5,950 nt of DNA, taken from assembly GCA_021803885.1 (NCBI GenBank), contig JAJZKY010000325.1, forward strand, positions 1 to 5,950. The letters are read 5' to 3'. The notes beneath the pieces were generated by a model. It had not been told where the DNA came from, did not search any database, and saw only the letters and a list, made by a program, of their open reading frames with translations. Below are positions 1 to 4,376 of this stretch, piece by piece. The DNA is from Planctomycetota bacterium. GTDB lineage: Bacteria; Planctomycetota; Phycisphaerae; WQYP01; JAJZKY01. The translations under genes were made by a program, and so were the position numbers. The number at the start of each line of letters is the position of its first letter. Position 1 is the first letter of the stretch.

Positions 1-13
1 GTACTTGCGCCGG

Positions 14-23
14 ATCCGTCCGA
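14..23 (+). repeat. Left copy of a 10-bp inverted repeat flanking the IS66 transposase
   Basis: ATCCGTCCGA here recurs as its exact reverse complement at 1615-1624, 36 bases beyond the transposase start codon. The placement on both sides of the gene suggests part of the terminal inverted repeats of the insertion sequence, but similarity outside the 10 bases is weak and I could not find an 8-bp target duplication. The outer tip may lie left of the window. Confidence 0.35.
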
Positions 24-105
24 GTGATGGTGCATCCATCTTCCCTATATCGACTGGAGTACGCGCATGTCATTAAAATTTGTTCAAGTTATTGTTGAGC
101 GCGCC

Positions 106-1579
106 CTAAGCATATAAAGACCGGCCTTGTTGCTGGCAGGTGGCCACGGCGGTCCAGATGCGCTGACACCATTGGCGTCCGGGCAGGCCACGCGTGCCCT
201 GGGTGAGCCGGCGGTCGATCACCACACTACGGAGGGCCTGCTCGGCGACATTGTTAGTCGGGACTACGCCCGGGGTGGTCACAAAGCGGAAGTACGCCGC
301 CGCGTGTTTGCGGAAGCGCTGAACGAGATTCTGCACCTCGCTGCGCGCCGGTCCGTGGCGACCACATCCCAGCACGGCGTCCCGGGCTCGTTCCAACTGC
401 CGCTGGAATGACTTCGGCGGCAGCGTGTCCCGCCGATGTCACACATGGAACAGCTGCCGCAGCGCCTGGAGCATCTGGTCGGCCCAACGCCGGGTGGCCG
501 CATCCGGCAGCGTGGTAAGGAATTTCACATCCCGAATCAGATGGGCCAGACAGAACTGCACCTGCGTATTGTGTTCTTCCATGTACTTGCGATAAGCGGA
601 GAAGTAATCACATCCCAGGACGCCCTGGAACGGCGGGCTGGGGATTTGCGTGAGCACATCCGCGCTGCGCGACGGATCAATATGGAACACCGTAAACTGC
701 CCCGCCCGGAACGCCCAAGTCCACAGCCGACGGCGATGCTCCAGATGCCCGGTCTCGTCCACGTTCAATAACGCCTGCCGCGGCAACGCCTGGCACAAAG
801 TGGCATAGGGCTCGGCCAACGTGGCGCTCACTTTGCCGATCGCCTTGGCCAACTGGCCCCGCGATACCCTCACCCCGCCGACATCCTGCAGGAACTCCGC
901 CAGGATCGCGTAGGAATCGTGCCCCCGGCTCTTGAACCACCCCGCCAACGCCGTCAGCCGCGGTCCCAGCAACCCGGCCTGCGTGAGCGCGGCCGGCAGC
1001 GGCGTGGCCTGCACCTTCCGACAATGCGGGCACCAGACCACTTCCCCCCGGTGCTCCGTCACGATCACCGGACGCTCCACTAACTCGATTTGCTGCAAGA
1101 CCCGCACCTGGCGGCGCGCGGGAGGGCATGCTTGCACCCTGCCGCCACAGTCCGGACATTGCGCCAGCCGATATTCCCGCACCGCATCGATCTGCTCCGG
1201 CGGCAGCAGCGGCCGCACGTGTCGGACATACCCCGGTTGGCCGCAGATCTTCCCCCCGTCGCCTCCCGCCGGCGGCGGGAGCTTCGGCGGCTTGACGATG
1301 TCGCTCGAGGGCGGCTTGGAGGAGTTCGAGGAGTTTTTTGACAGGCGGGCCACCTGACCCAATAGGCTTGTTACTTGGGCGGATAGATCGACAACTCCTT
1401 GACGCCTAGCCGGCGACCTGCCGCTGCAACGCCGCAATCGTCGTGTCACGCTGCGCGAGTTGCGCACGGAGTTCAACGATCACCGCGTCGCGTTGGGCCA
1501 ACTGCGTTTCAAGATCGACGACGCGTATTTCCAGTGCGGTAATACGCTGTTGATAGGCTTGCTCGGTACGTACATCCAT
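106..1579 (-). pseudogene. IS66-family transposase (TnpC-like), broken by a frameshift and an in-frame stop
   Basis: DDE transposase of an IS66-type insertion sequence. Reading leftward from ATG 1577-1579, the first 57 codons encode a coiled coil with repeated LAQRD heptads, ending at TAG 1406-1408. The remainder continues in another frame (open from 1476) with the family's KNSSNSSKPPSSD linker, a zinc-finger-like CPDC / CPHC pair (about 1147-1158 and 1021-1032), the first catalytic Asp in NVDETGH (757-759) and the second in GCDYFSAY (607-609). TGA at 439-441 stops that frame, yet the same frame resumes at once with HRRDTLPPKSFQ and the family's C-terminal block, including the catalytic Glu in PTNNVAEQ (241-243) and VVIDRRLTQGTRG, to TAG at 106-108. 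The total of about 490 codons is normal for the family. A product made from the open middle frame alone would lack the third catalytic residue, so the copy is very probably inactive. No tnpA/tnpB partner is visible. Family and damage are clear; sequencing error cannot be excluded. Confidence 0.93.
1406..1579 (-). CDS. Detached N-terminal coiled-coil fragment of the IS66 transposase (57 aa)
   Basis: This is the N-terminal fragment left by the frameshift. It starts at ATG 1577-1579 and ends at TAG 1406-1408. The sequence begins MDVRTEQAYQQRITALE and continues with Leu/Ile/Val-spaced heptads (LETQLAQRD, LRAQLAQRD, LQRQVAG), the leucine-zipper-like region usual at the start of IS66 transposases and thought to mediate oligomerisation. 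The natural continuation (VVDLSAQVTSLLGQV) lies directly downstream in another frame; removing one base near 1400-1410 would join them. No slippery homopolymer is present there, so programmed frameshifting looks unlikely. On its own the peptide probably has no function. Confidence 0.7.
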   Translation of the reverse strand: MDVRTEQAYQQRITALEIRVVDLETQLAQRDAVIVELRAQLAQRDTTIAALQRQVAG

Positions 1580-1614
1580 GTCGCTTCGGCCAATCCTTTG
1601 ATATGTTTCTATTA

Positions 1615-1624
1615 TCGGACGGAT
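1615..1624 (-). repeat. Right copy of the 10-bp inverted repeat flanking the IS66 transposase
   Basis: Exact reverse complement of positions 14-23. If it belongs to the right terminal repeat, the insertion sequence ends a little beyond it, between about 1625 and 1700. That stretch also holds a run of nine G (1686-1694) and no recognisable gene. Confidence 0.35.
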
Positions 1625-1699
1625 GGGGTGGAATGCTGAAATTTTATGCCCAACTTTTTAGTGGAGGTTTATTTGCTTTTCTTCTGGGGGGGGGACACT

Positions 1700-2035
1700 T
1701 TACACATGGTCAGGCTCGTGGTGAGTCTGATTGGCCGAGAGGCCGTGAACGGTTACGTTTTCGTTCAGCCGCGCTTTCATGCGAAGTTTGCCCTCGCGGC
1801 GCAACTCTTCCAGGCGACAATCGGACACCACTTTCGCGCCCGGATATTGAACGCAAGTATCGTGCTTGATGAACGGATGGTCGCCAACACGCAGTATACA
1901 CGTGTCGGCATACAACTCTGATCGTGTAACAAACAAAACCATGACAACATTCTGCGCGTCAATGGCGGGATCGGAAATGATCGCCCAAAGATGGTCGTCA
2001 TAATCTGGAATAAGAAATATATCGCCAGCGTGCAT
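1700..2035 (-). CDS. PemK/MazF-like small protein of unknown role
   Basis: Protein of 111 aa from ATG 2033-2035; a TTG six codons upstream (2051-2053) is an alternative start, and neither has a good ribosome binding site. It opens MHAGDIFLIP, then HLWAIISDP and VVMVLFVTRS, then the hallmark GDHPFIKHDTCVQYPGAKVV. From memory of the family, small bacterial proteins with a GDIF/LWAIISDP start and a GDHPFIKH motif are annotated as hypothetical or PemK-like, with an SH3-like barrel as in MazF. The C-terminal 40 residues are hydrophilic (LEELRREGKLRMKARL). No antitoxin-like partner lies beside it on the same strand, so a toxin role is only a possibility. The gene is convergent in position with the insertion sequence end at about 1630-1700 and divergent from the higBA pair, and may have lost a neighbour to the IS insertion. 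Confidence 0.72.
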   Translation of the reverse strand: MHAGDIFLIPDYDDHLWAIISDPAIDAQNVVMVLFVTRSELYADTCILRVGDHPFIKHDTCVQYPGAKVVSDCRLEELRREGKLRMKARLNENVTVHGLSANQTHHEPDHV

Positions 2036-2096
2036 GGGATCACGCCGATTCAAATAAACGGGCGGCGGCGGCCTCGGCGGCGGATCGGCCAGGAGG

Positions 2097-2128
2097 TGCG
2101 GTAACGTGGTCCTGCGGTAACGTGGCCC
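2097..2128 (+). repeat. Tandem duplication of a 16-bp unit upstream of higB
   Basis: Two adjacent 16-base copies, TGCGGTAACGTGGTCC (2097-2112) and TGCGGTAACGTGGCCC (2113-2128), differ at one base. The second copy ends directly before a candidate -35 box at 2129. Direct repeats abutting a toxin-antitoxin promoter are a usual place for an autorepressor operator, so HigA binding is a reasonable guess. A simple slippage duplication is the alternative. Confidence 0.6.
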
Positions 2129-2157
2129 TTGCGTTCATGTTTCCCGTAGGATACACT
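2129..2157 (+). promoter_or_regulatory. Candidate sigma-70-type promoter for higBA
   Basis: A -35-like TTGCGT (2129-2134) is followed after exactly 17 bases by a -10-like TACACT (2152-2157, four of six consensus bases). Transcription would begin near 2163-2165, on top of the GTG codon (2164) that best matches the start of the HigB family, implying a leaderless or nearly leaderless message. Based on consensus matching only. Confidence 0.4.
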
Positions 2158-2163
2158 CAAGTT

Positions 2164-2454
2164 GTGTCGAAAATACGGGAAACACCCGGATACGCCCGAT
2201 AGTTTCAAGGTTTGCGTGACCGGCAGGCCCAGGCGCGTATTGACGTTCGCATTCACCGCCTGGCGCTGGGCAATCCGGGCGATGTAAAGCCGGTTGGCCA
2301 AGGCGTCTCGGAATTGCGGATTGATTACGGCCCCGGCTACCGGGTGTATTTCACGCAGCGCGGCGAATTGCTGGTGATTCTGCTTGCCGGCGGGACCAAG
2401 TATTCCCAAGAGAGGGATATCCGGGCGGCGATTGAACTGGCCCGCAACTTATAG
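2164..2454 (+). pseudogene. higB: HigB-type (RelE superfamily) toxin with an amber codon at a conserved Trp
   Basis: Ribosome-dependent mRNA interferase family, usually 95-105 aa. From GTG 2164 the frame reads MSKIRETPGYAR, then TAG (2200-2202), then FQGLRDRQAQARIDVRI and the rest of the family: GNPGDVKPVG, GVSELRIDYGPGYRVYF, LLAGGTKYSQERDI, IELARNL, ending at TAG 2452-2454. With the TAG read as one residue the product is 96 aa, a full family length. Relatives carry Trp in the W(L/F)xxL(R/K)D motif, so a single TGG to TAG change explains the stop. A TTG at 2212 could restart translation but would omit the first strand and helix. The rest of the gene has not drifted, so the mutation looks recent. 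An upstream ATG at 2137 is in frame but gives a non-family extension. Its stop overlaps the higA ribosome binding site. Confidence 0.85.
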
Positions 2455-2463
2455 GAGCTTGAC

Positions 2464-2748
2464 ATGGCAAAGACCAAAACCCGCCGTTGGGACGCGGCGC
2501 AACATCTAAAGACCAAGGCGGATGTGGCGGCTTATCTGGAGGCGGCGCTGGAAGATGGTGATCCCGCCGTTGTGTCCGCCGTACTGGGTGACATCGCCCG
2601 CGCCAAAGGTATGACGGAAACGGCACGCAAGGCGGGCCTTGGCCGGGCAAGCTTGTACAAGGCACTTTCGCCGGATGGTAGGCCGGAATTCGCCACGGTG
2701 CTTAAAGTGTTACGGGCGCTTGGCGTAAAGCTGCACGTGGCGGCGTAA
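2464..2748 (+). CDS. higA: HigA-type antitoxin with helix-turn-helix
   Basis: Complete 94-aa antitoxin of the 'putative addiction module antidote' type that accompanies HigB toxins. It should neutralise the toxin by direct binding and repress the shared promoter. A strong ribosome binding site AGGAG (2453-2457) lies six bases before ATG 2464, sharing bases with the toxin stop codon, so the two genes are translationally linked. The N-terminus has WDAAQHLKTKADVAAYLEAA (about residues 9-28), as in the family, followed by the helix-turn-helix region MTETARKAGLGRASLYKALS (50-69) and the LKVLRALGVKLHV end. It is intact even though the toxin before it carries a nonsense codon, an arrangement expected if the toxin was lost first. 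It may still act as a free antitoxin against related toxins. Confidence 0.9.
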   Translation: MAKTKTRRWDAAQHLKTKADVAAYLEAALEDGDPAVVSAVLGDIARAKGMTETARKAGLGRASLYKALSPDGRPEFATVLKVLRALGVKLHVAA

Positions 2749-2764
2749 GTCCCGGCAACGGCCA

Positions 2765-2801
2765 GGGCGGCGGTTTCCAGAAAAAACTGGCAACGCCGCC
2801 C
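2765..2801 (+). terminator. Strong GC-rich hairpin after higA, possible terminator without a U-tract
   Basis: GGGCGGCG (2765-2772) pairs with CGCCGCCC (2794-2801), and inside it TTTCCAG (2774-2780) pairs with CTGGCAA (2787-2793) with one mismatch and a bulged G; the loop is AAAAAA. The stem is about 15 bp and begins 17 bases after the higA stop. No T-run follows on the plus strand, so this is either a U-less terminator, a 3' RNA stabiliser, or a bidirectional barrier between higA and the convergent small ORF that ends at 2860. Confidence 0.6.
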
Positions 2802-2859
2802 CGGTTATGAGCTACCTTGCCAGACCATTCCTCACCATTCGTCTCTCGCTCCCTCACAG

Positions 2860-3003
2860 TCACCGGCCCGCCTTGCCCCCGGCGGCCAGGGCCATGCTCA
2901 CAATCGCCCGGCGGATGGCCGGGTTGAGGCTTGGCCAGACTTCGGCCAGCCGGGCAAATTCCCGGTCGGTTTTGCCCGTATTTTCCCCACGGGGGGATGG
3001 CAT
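2860..3003 (-). CDS. Small conserved ORF 'tail A' (47 aa), paralogous to 4057-4203
   Basis: From ATG 3001-3003 to TGA 2860-2862. It reads MPSPRGENTGKTDREFARLA, then EVWPSLNPAIRRAI and AAGGKAGR. Its closest match in the window is 4057-4203, with 31 of 47 residues identical. Differences in this frame include many synonymous ones (GAC/GAT, GAA/GAG, CTC/CTA, CGC/CGT, AAG/AAA), which is the signature of a translated sequence. The match continues for eight codons upstream (LENQELQT, from TTG 3025-3027), so the true product may begin there or be the tail of a longer protein. No good ribosome binding site is visible. It starts next to a half-tRNA, where integrase genes usually sit. I recall similar 'RLxEVWPxLPexIRxAIlamv' segments near planctomycete integrases, so a leftover integrase tail is plausible but unproven. 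Function unknown. Confidence 0.6.
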   Translation of the reverse strand: MPSPRGENTGKTDREFARLAEVWPSLNPAIRRAIVSMALAAGGKAGR

Positions 3004-3043
3004 TGTTTGTAACTCTTGATTTTCCAAGTGTTTATGAATTTTA

Positions 3044-3094
3044 AGCGGTGGTTTCCTAAACCACAGGTCGTGGGTTCGAATCCCACCGGGCGCA
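3044..3094 (+). other. 3' half of a tRNA-Arg(CCT) gene: probable attachment-site junction
   Basis: Anticodon stem GTGGT (3048-3052) and ACCAC (3060-3064) enclose the loop TTCCTAA with anticodon CCT (3055-3057). After a five-base variable region, T stem GTGGG (3070-3074) and CCCAC (3082-3086) enclose TTCGAAT. The 3' acceptor strand CGGGCGC and discriminator A follow (3087-3094). The matching 5' acceptor GCGCCCG and the D arm are absent; AT-rich unrelated sequence takes their place. This cannot fold as a tRNA. A 3' tRNA fragment of this kind is the standard product of tyrosine-integrase insertion into a tRNA gene: the element restores one complete tRNA at its far end and leaves a 3' copy at the near end. 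By that logic the element lies to the left and the older chromosome (or another element) to the right. Confidence 0.85.
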
Positions 3095-3204
3095 ATGGCG
3101 GATTGCAGGGCGCGTTCATCCAGGATGCGTTAGAATAGTCAATGTTTACGGGCTTCTTTTAACATTCTGGAAGACGGGAAAAAGCGGCGGCGAAAGGCGA
3201 TAGT
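3095..3204. other. Gene-free stretch right of the att junction
   Basis: Sequence directly after the half-tRNA, mixed in composition, with no coding frame I can support, no tRNA partner and no clear terminator. If the integration reading is right, this is where pre-insertion DNA resumes; it becomes AT-rich toward the 17-bp repeats. Confidence 0.4.
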
Positions 3205-3255
3205 TGATTTTCGATATTATTGATAGTACGATATTATTTACTGTACGATATTAAT
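3205..3255 (+). repeat. Three direct 17-bp AT-rich repeats (iteron-like)
   Basis: Three consecutive 17-base units (3205-3221, 3222-3238, 3239-3255) share the core CGATATTATT (the last ends TTAAT); units two and three also share GTA just before the core. The exact 17-base spacing keeps the copies close to one and a half helical turns apart. They lie between the half-tRNA (ending 3094) and the end of the XRE antitoxin gene (3302). Candidates are integrase or excisionase arm sites near an att core, plasmid-type iterons, or a repressor operator. Units are too short and without spacers, so this is not CRISPR. Confidence 0.7.
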
Positions 3256-3262
3256 GAGAAAC

Positions 3263-3285
3263 GTATCGTCTGCGTACAGCGATAC
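3263..3285 (-). terminator. Hairpin just downstream of the XRE antitoxin, weak terminator candidate
   Basis: GTATCG (3263-3268) pairs with CGATAC (3280-3285) and CTG (3270-3272) with CAG (3277-3279), leaving one bulged T and the loop CGTA. Read on the minus strand the hairpin begins 17 bases after the antitoxin stop codon and is followed by GTTTCT, a poor U-tract. It could end the toxin-antitoxin transcript or be an operator. Confidence 0.4.
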
Positions 3286-3301
3286 AGCGGCGGCCTCGGC
3301 T

Positions 3302-3670
3302 TTAAACCGTTGCGCTTTGCTTTTCCGCGTCTTTCAGCGCGGCGTCAATCTTTTCAAGGGTTGATATTGTCGGGTTCTGATTGCCTTTTTCCAGACGGTT
3401 CAGATAGGCGATCCCCACGCCGGCGCGGCGGGCGAGTTCGGCTTGGGACATCCCCAGCCGCCGTCTATGTCGGATGATTTTACGGGCCAGGGACGCGCGG
3501 GCGTATTCCAGCGCCGGGTAATTGCCATTGGGAAGTTTGGCGGGCAAGGGCGGCAATCCCGATTCGGACGCCGGCGCTGCCGCCCGCTCCCGTAACCGGC
3601 GGTATTGGCTTTCCGGCAACAGGGCCATGCGCCGGCCTTTGATTTCAATTATCCGGACGTTTAATTGCAT
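3302..3670 (-). CDS. XRE-family antitoxin with a Phd-like N-terminus
   Basis: Complete 122-aa antitoxin, second gene of a toxin-antitoxin operon. The N-terminal segment (about residues 1-30, VRIIEIKGRRMALLPESQYRR) resembles the start of Phd/YefM-type antitoxins. A Pro-rich linker (about 32-50) leads to a Cro/C1-type helix-turn-helix at about 64-112, with MSQAELARRAGVGIAYLNRL (74-93) and EKGNQNPTISTLEKI following. It probably binds the toxin and represses the operon promoter. Start ATG 3668-3670 is preceded by GAGGA (3678-3682), and the gene begins three bases after the toxin stop, so the two are translated together. The last ten residues (KDAEKQSATV) are polar and probably disordered. Toxin-first order with an XRE partner is common in RelE-type modules. 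Confidence 0.88.
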   Translation of the reverse strand: MQLNVRIIEIKGRRMALLPESQYRRLRERAAAPASESGLPPLPAKLPNGNYPALEYARASLARKIIRHRRRLGMSQAELARRAGVGIAYLNRLEKGNQNPTISTLEKIDAALKDAEKQSATV

Positions 3671-3673
3671 GAT

Positions 3674-3928
3674 TCAATCCTCGTAAAAGCCATCCCGATG
3701 GCCTACCCGCTCCACAATCACCACGTTCCCGGCCATGTGGAATTGCACGCGGTAGTCGCCCGTGCGGATGCGGTAATGGCCGGCCAAGTTTCCCCGCAGC
3801 GGCTTGGCCCCGCTTACTTCTGGCCAGCGCTCCAGGCGAGCCAGGATCAAGACAACGCGCCCATGGATTGCCTTGGGTAACGCCTCAATCTCGGCGGCGG
3901 CCCTTGGGGTTATCTGCAACTCAGCCAT
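3674..3928 (-). CDS. RelE/ParE-superfamily toxin
   Basis: Complete 84-aa toxin, normal for the family. It opens MAELQITPRAAAEIEALPKA, typical of the RelE-like first strand and helix, then KPLRGNLAGHYRIRTGDYRV (residues 42-61), the conserved strand in which RelE-like nucleases carry basic active-site residues (Arg53, Arg55, Arg60 here), and ends VVIVERVGHRDGFYED with the family's terminal HRDxxY motif. RelE members cleave mRNA in the ribosome, whereas ParE members poison gyrase; the R-rich strand and HRDGFY end favour the RelE type. Start ATG 3926-3928 follows an AAGG at 7-10 bases. The XRE antitoxin starts three bases after its TGA. No key residue seems missing, unlike the higB copy at 2164. 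Confidence 0.88.
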   Translation of the reverse strand: MAELQITPRAAAEIEALPKAIHGRVVLILARLERWPEVSGAKPLRGNLAGHYRIRTGDYRVQFHMAGNVVIVERVGHRDGFYED

Positions 3929-3933
3929 CTGTT

Positions 3934-3962
3934 ACCTTAGCCCGCATTGCCAAAGAAGTCAA
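3934..3962 (-). promoter_or_regulatory. Candidate promoter of the RelE/XRE operon
   Basis: On the minus strand TTGACT (3957-3962, five of six -35 consensus bases) is followed after 17 bases by TAAGGT (3934-3939, weaker -10). The -10 ends five bases before the toxin ATG, so transcription would begin at or next to the start codon; the AAGG inside it could otherwise serve as ribosome binding site for a longer message. Confidence 0.45.
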
Positions 3963-4002
3963 CGCCGGTTTTCACTTCATGGGTTGATGCCCGCCCCCAT
4001 AA

Positions 4003-4021
4003 CCGCCCCATGATGTGGCGG
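4003..4021. promoter_or_regulatory. Imperfect 19-bp palindrome upstream of the RelE/XRE operon
   Basis: CCGCC at 4003-4007 mirrors GGCGG at 4017-4021, and CAT (4009-4011) mirrors ATG (4013-4015) around a central G, with one mismatched pair. It lies about 40 bases upstream of the candidate -35 box on the minus strand. A two-fold symmetric site near a promoter driven by an HTH antitoxin could be an operator. A second palindrome, CCGGGCCGGCCCGG, lies at 4031-4044. Both are in GC-rich sequence where such symmetry arises easily. Confidence 0.25.
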
Positions 4022-4056
4022 CATGATACGCCGGGCCGGCCCGGTTGGCGAAGGTG

Positions 4057-4203
4057 TCAGCGGCGGGTTGCTTTGCCCCCGGCGGCCTCGGTCATGGCCA
4101 GGAGGGCCTTACGGATGGGTTTCGGTAGGCTTGGCCAGACTTCGACCAACCGGGTAAACTCCGGATCGGTTTTCCCCTTATTTTCCCCACGGGTACCGGG
4201 CAT
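4057..4203 (-). CDS. Small conserved ORF 'tail B' (48 aa), paralogous to 2860-3003
   Basis: From ATG 4201-4203 to TGA 4057-4059: MPGTRGENKGKTDPEFTRLV, then EVWPSLPKPIRKALL and AAGGKATRR. It shares RGEN, GKTD, EVWPSL, IR and AAGGK with tail A. Homology also covers the eight upstream codons (LESQDLQA, from TTG 4225-4227) and then stops sharply; beyond that the two regions are unrelated, and this copy has no tRNA fragment next to it. Many of the base differences are synonymous, so both copies were under selection as protein, or descend from proteins that were. The helical, Leu/Ile-rich second half suggests a small folded domain. No usual ribosome binding site is seen. It may be a domain detached from an integrase-like protein or a free small protein; function unknown. 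Confidence 0.6.
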   Translation of the reverse strand: MPGTRGENKGKTDPEFTRLVEVWPSLPKPIRKALLAMTEAAGGKATRR

Positions 4204-4227
4204 TGCTTGTAAGTCTTGGCTTTCCAA

Positions 4228-4376
4228 TTATGTGCCGCGTGTCCAACGCCTCGGCCCCACGCCGCGAATCCCCGCACACGGCGGCCCGTCGGGCTCTGGA
4301 ATTCGCATATTATTTATTTTACTCCATATTATCACCGATAATTTAGTTGGTAATATTTTTTGCGCTGCTGCTTGGA
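4228..4376. other. Intergenic stretch with an abrupt GC-to-AT composition change
   Basis: GC-rich up to about 4300, then strongly AT-rich (about 4305-4370). The AT-rich part holds a small perfect hairpin, ATTATC-ACC-GATAAT (4328-4342), downstream of the DUF4276-like gene; it is too weak and T-poor to call a terminator. I see no gene here. The composition step may mark a junction between elements. Confidence 0.35.

Noticed and set aside
439..441. TGA as selenocysteine or as a recoded codon in the transposase
   Set aside because: IS66 proteins have no conserved Cys at this place, no SECIS-like structure was evident, and TGA serves as a normal stop for the RelE toxin and both tail ORFs.
1409..1476. 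An ATG at 1476 as the transposase start
   Set aside because: The residues it would add (MNSVRNSRSVTRR) are the out-of-frame shadow of the coiled coil encoded from 1579.
3044..3094. A functional tRNA gene
   Set aside because: The D arm and 5' acceptor strand are missing, and no matching GCGCCCG lies upstream at the required distance.
2898..3119. A 73-codon minus-strand frame containing GFEPTTCGL
   Set aside because: This is the well-known false protein produced by translating a tRNA 3' half on the wrong strand; its later part is an out-of-frame shadow of tail A.
3205..3255. CRISPR array
   Set aside because: The units are 17 bp, only three, and directly adjoining without unique spacers; there is no cas gene.
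4031..4044. Perfect 14-bp palindrome of only G and C as a regulatory site
   Set aside because: Low-complexity G/C palindromes are frequent in such sequence, and there is no second copy or clear promoter relation.
4092..4277. A 61-codon minus-strand frame over tail B
   Set aside because: It resembles the corresponding shadow over tail A, but the synonymous substitution pattern supports the other frame (4057-4203).
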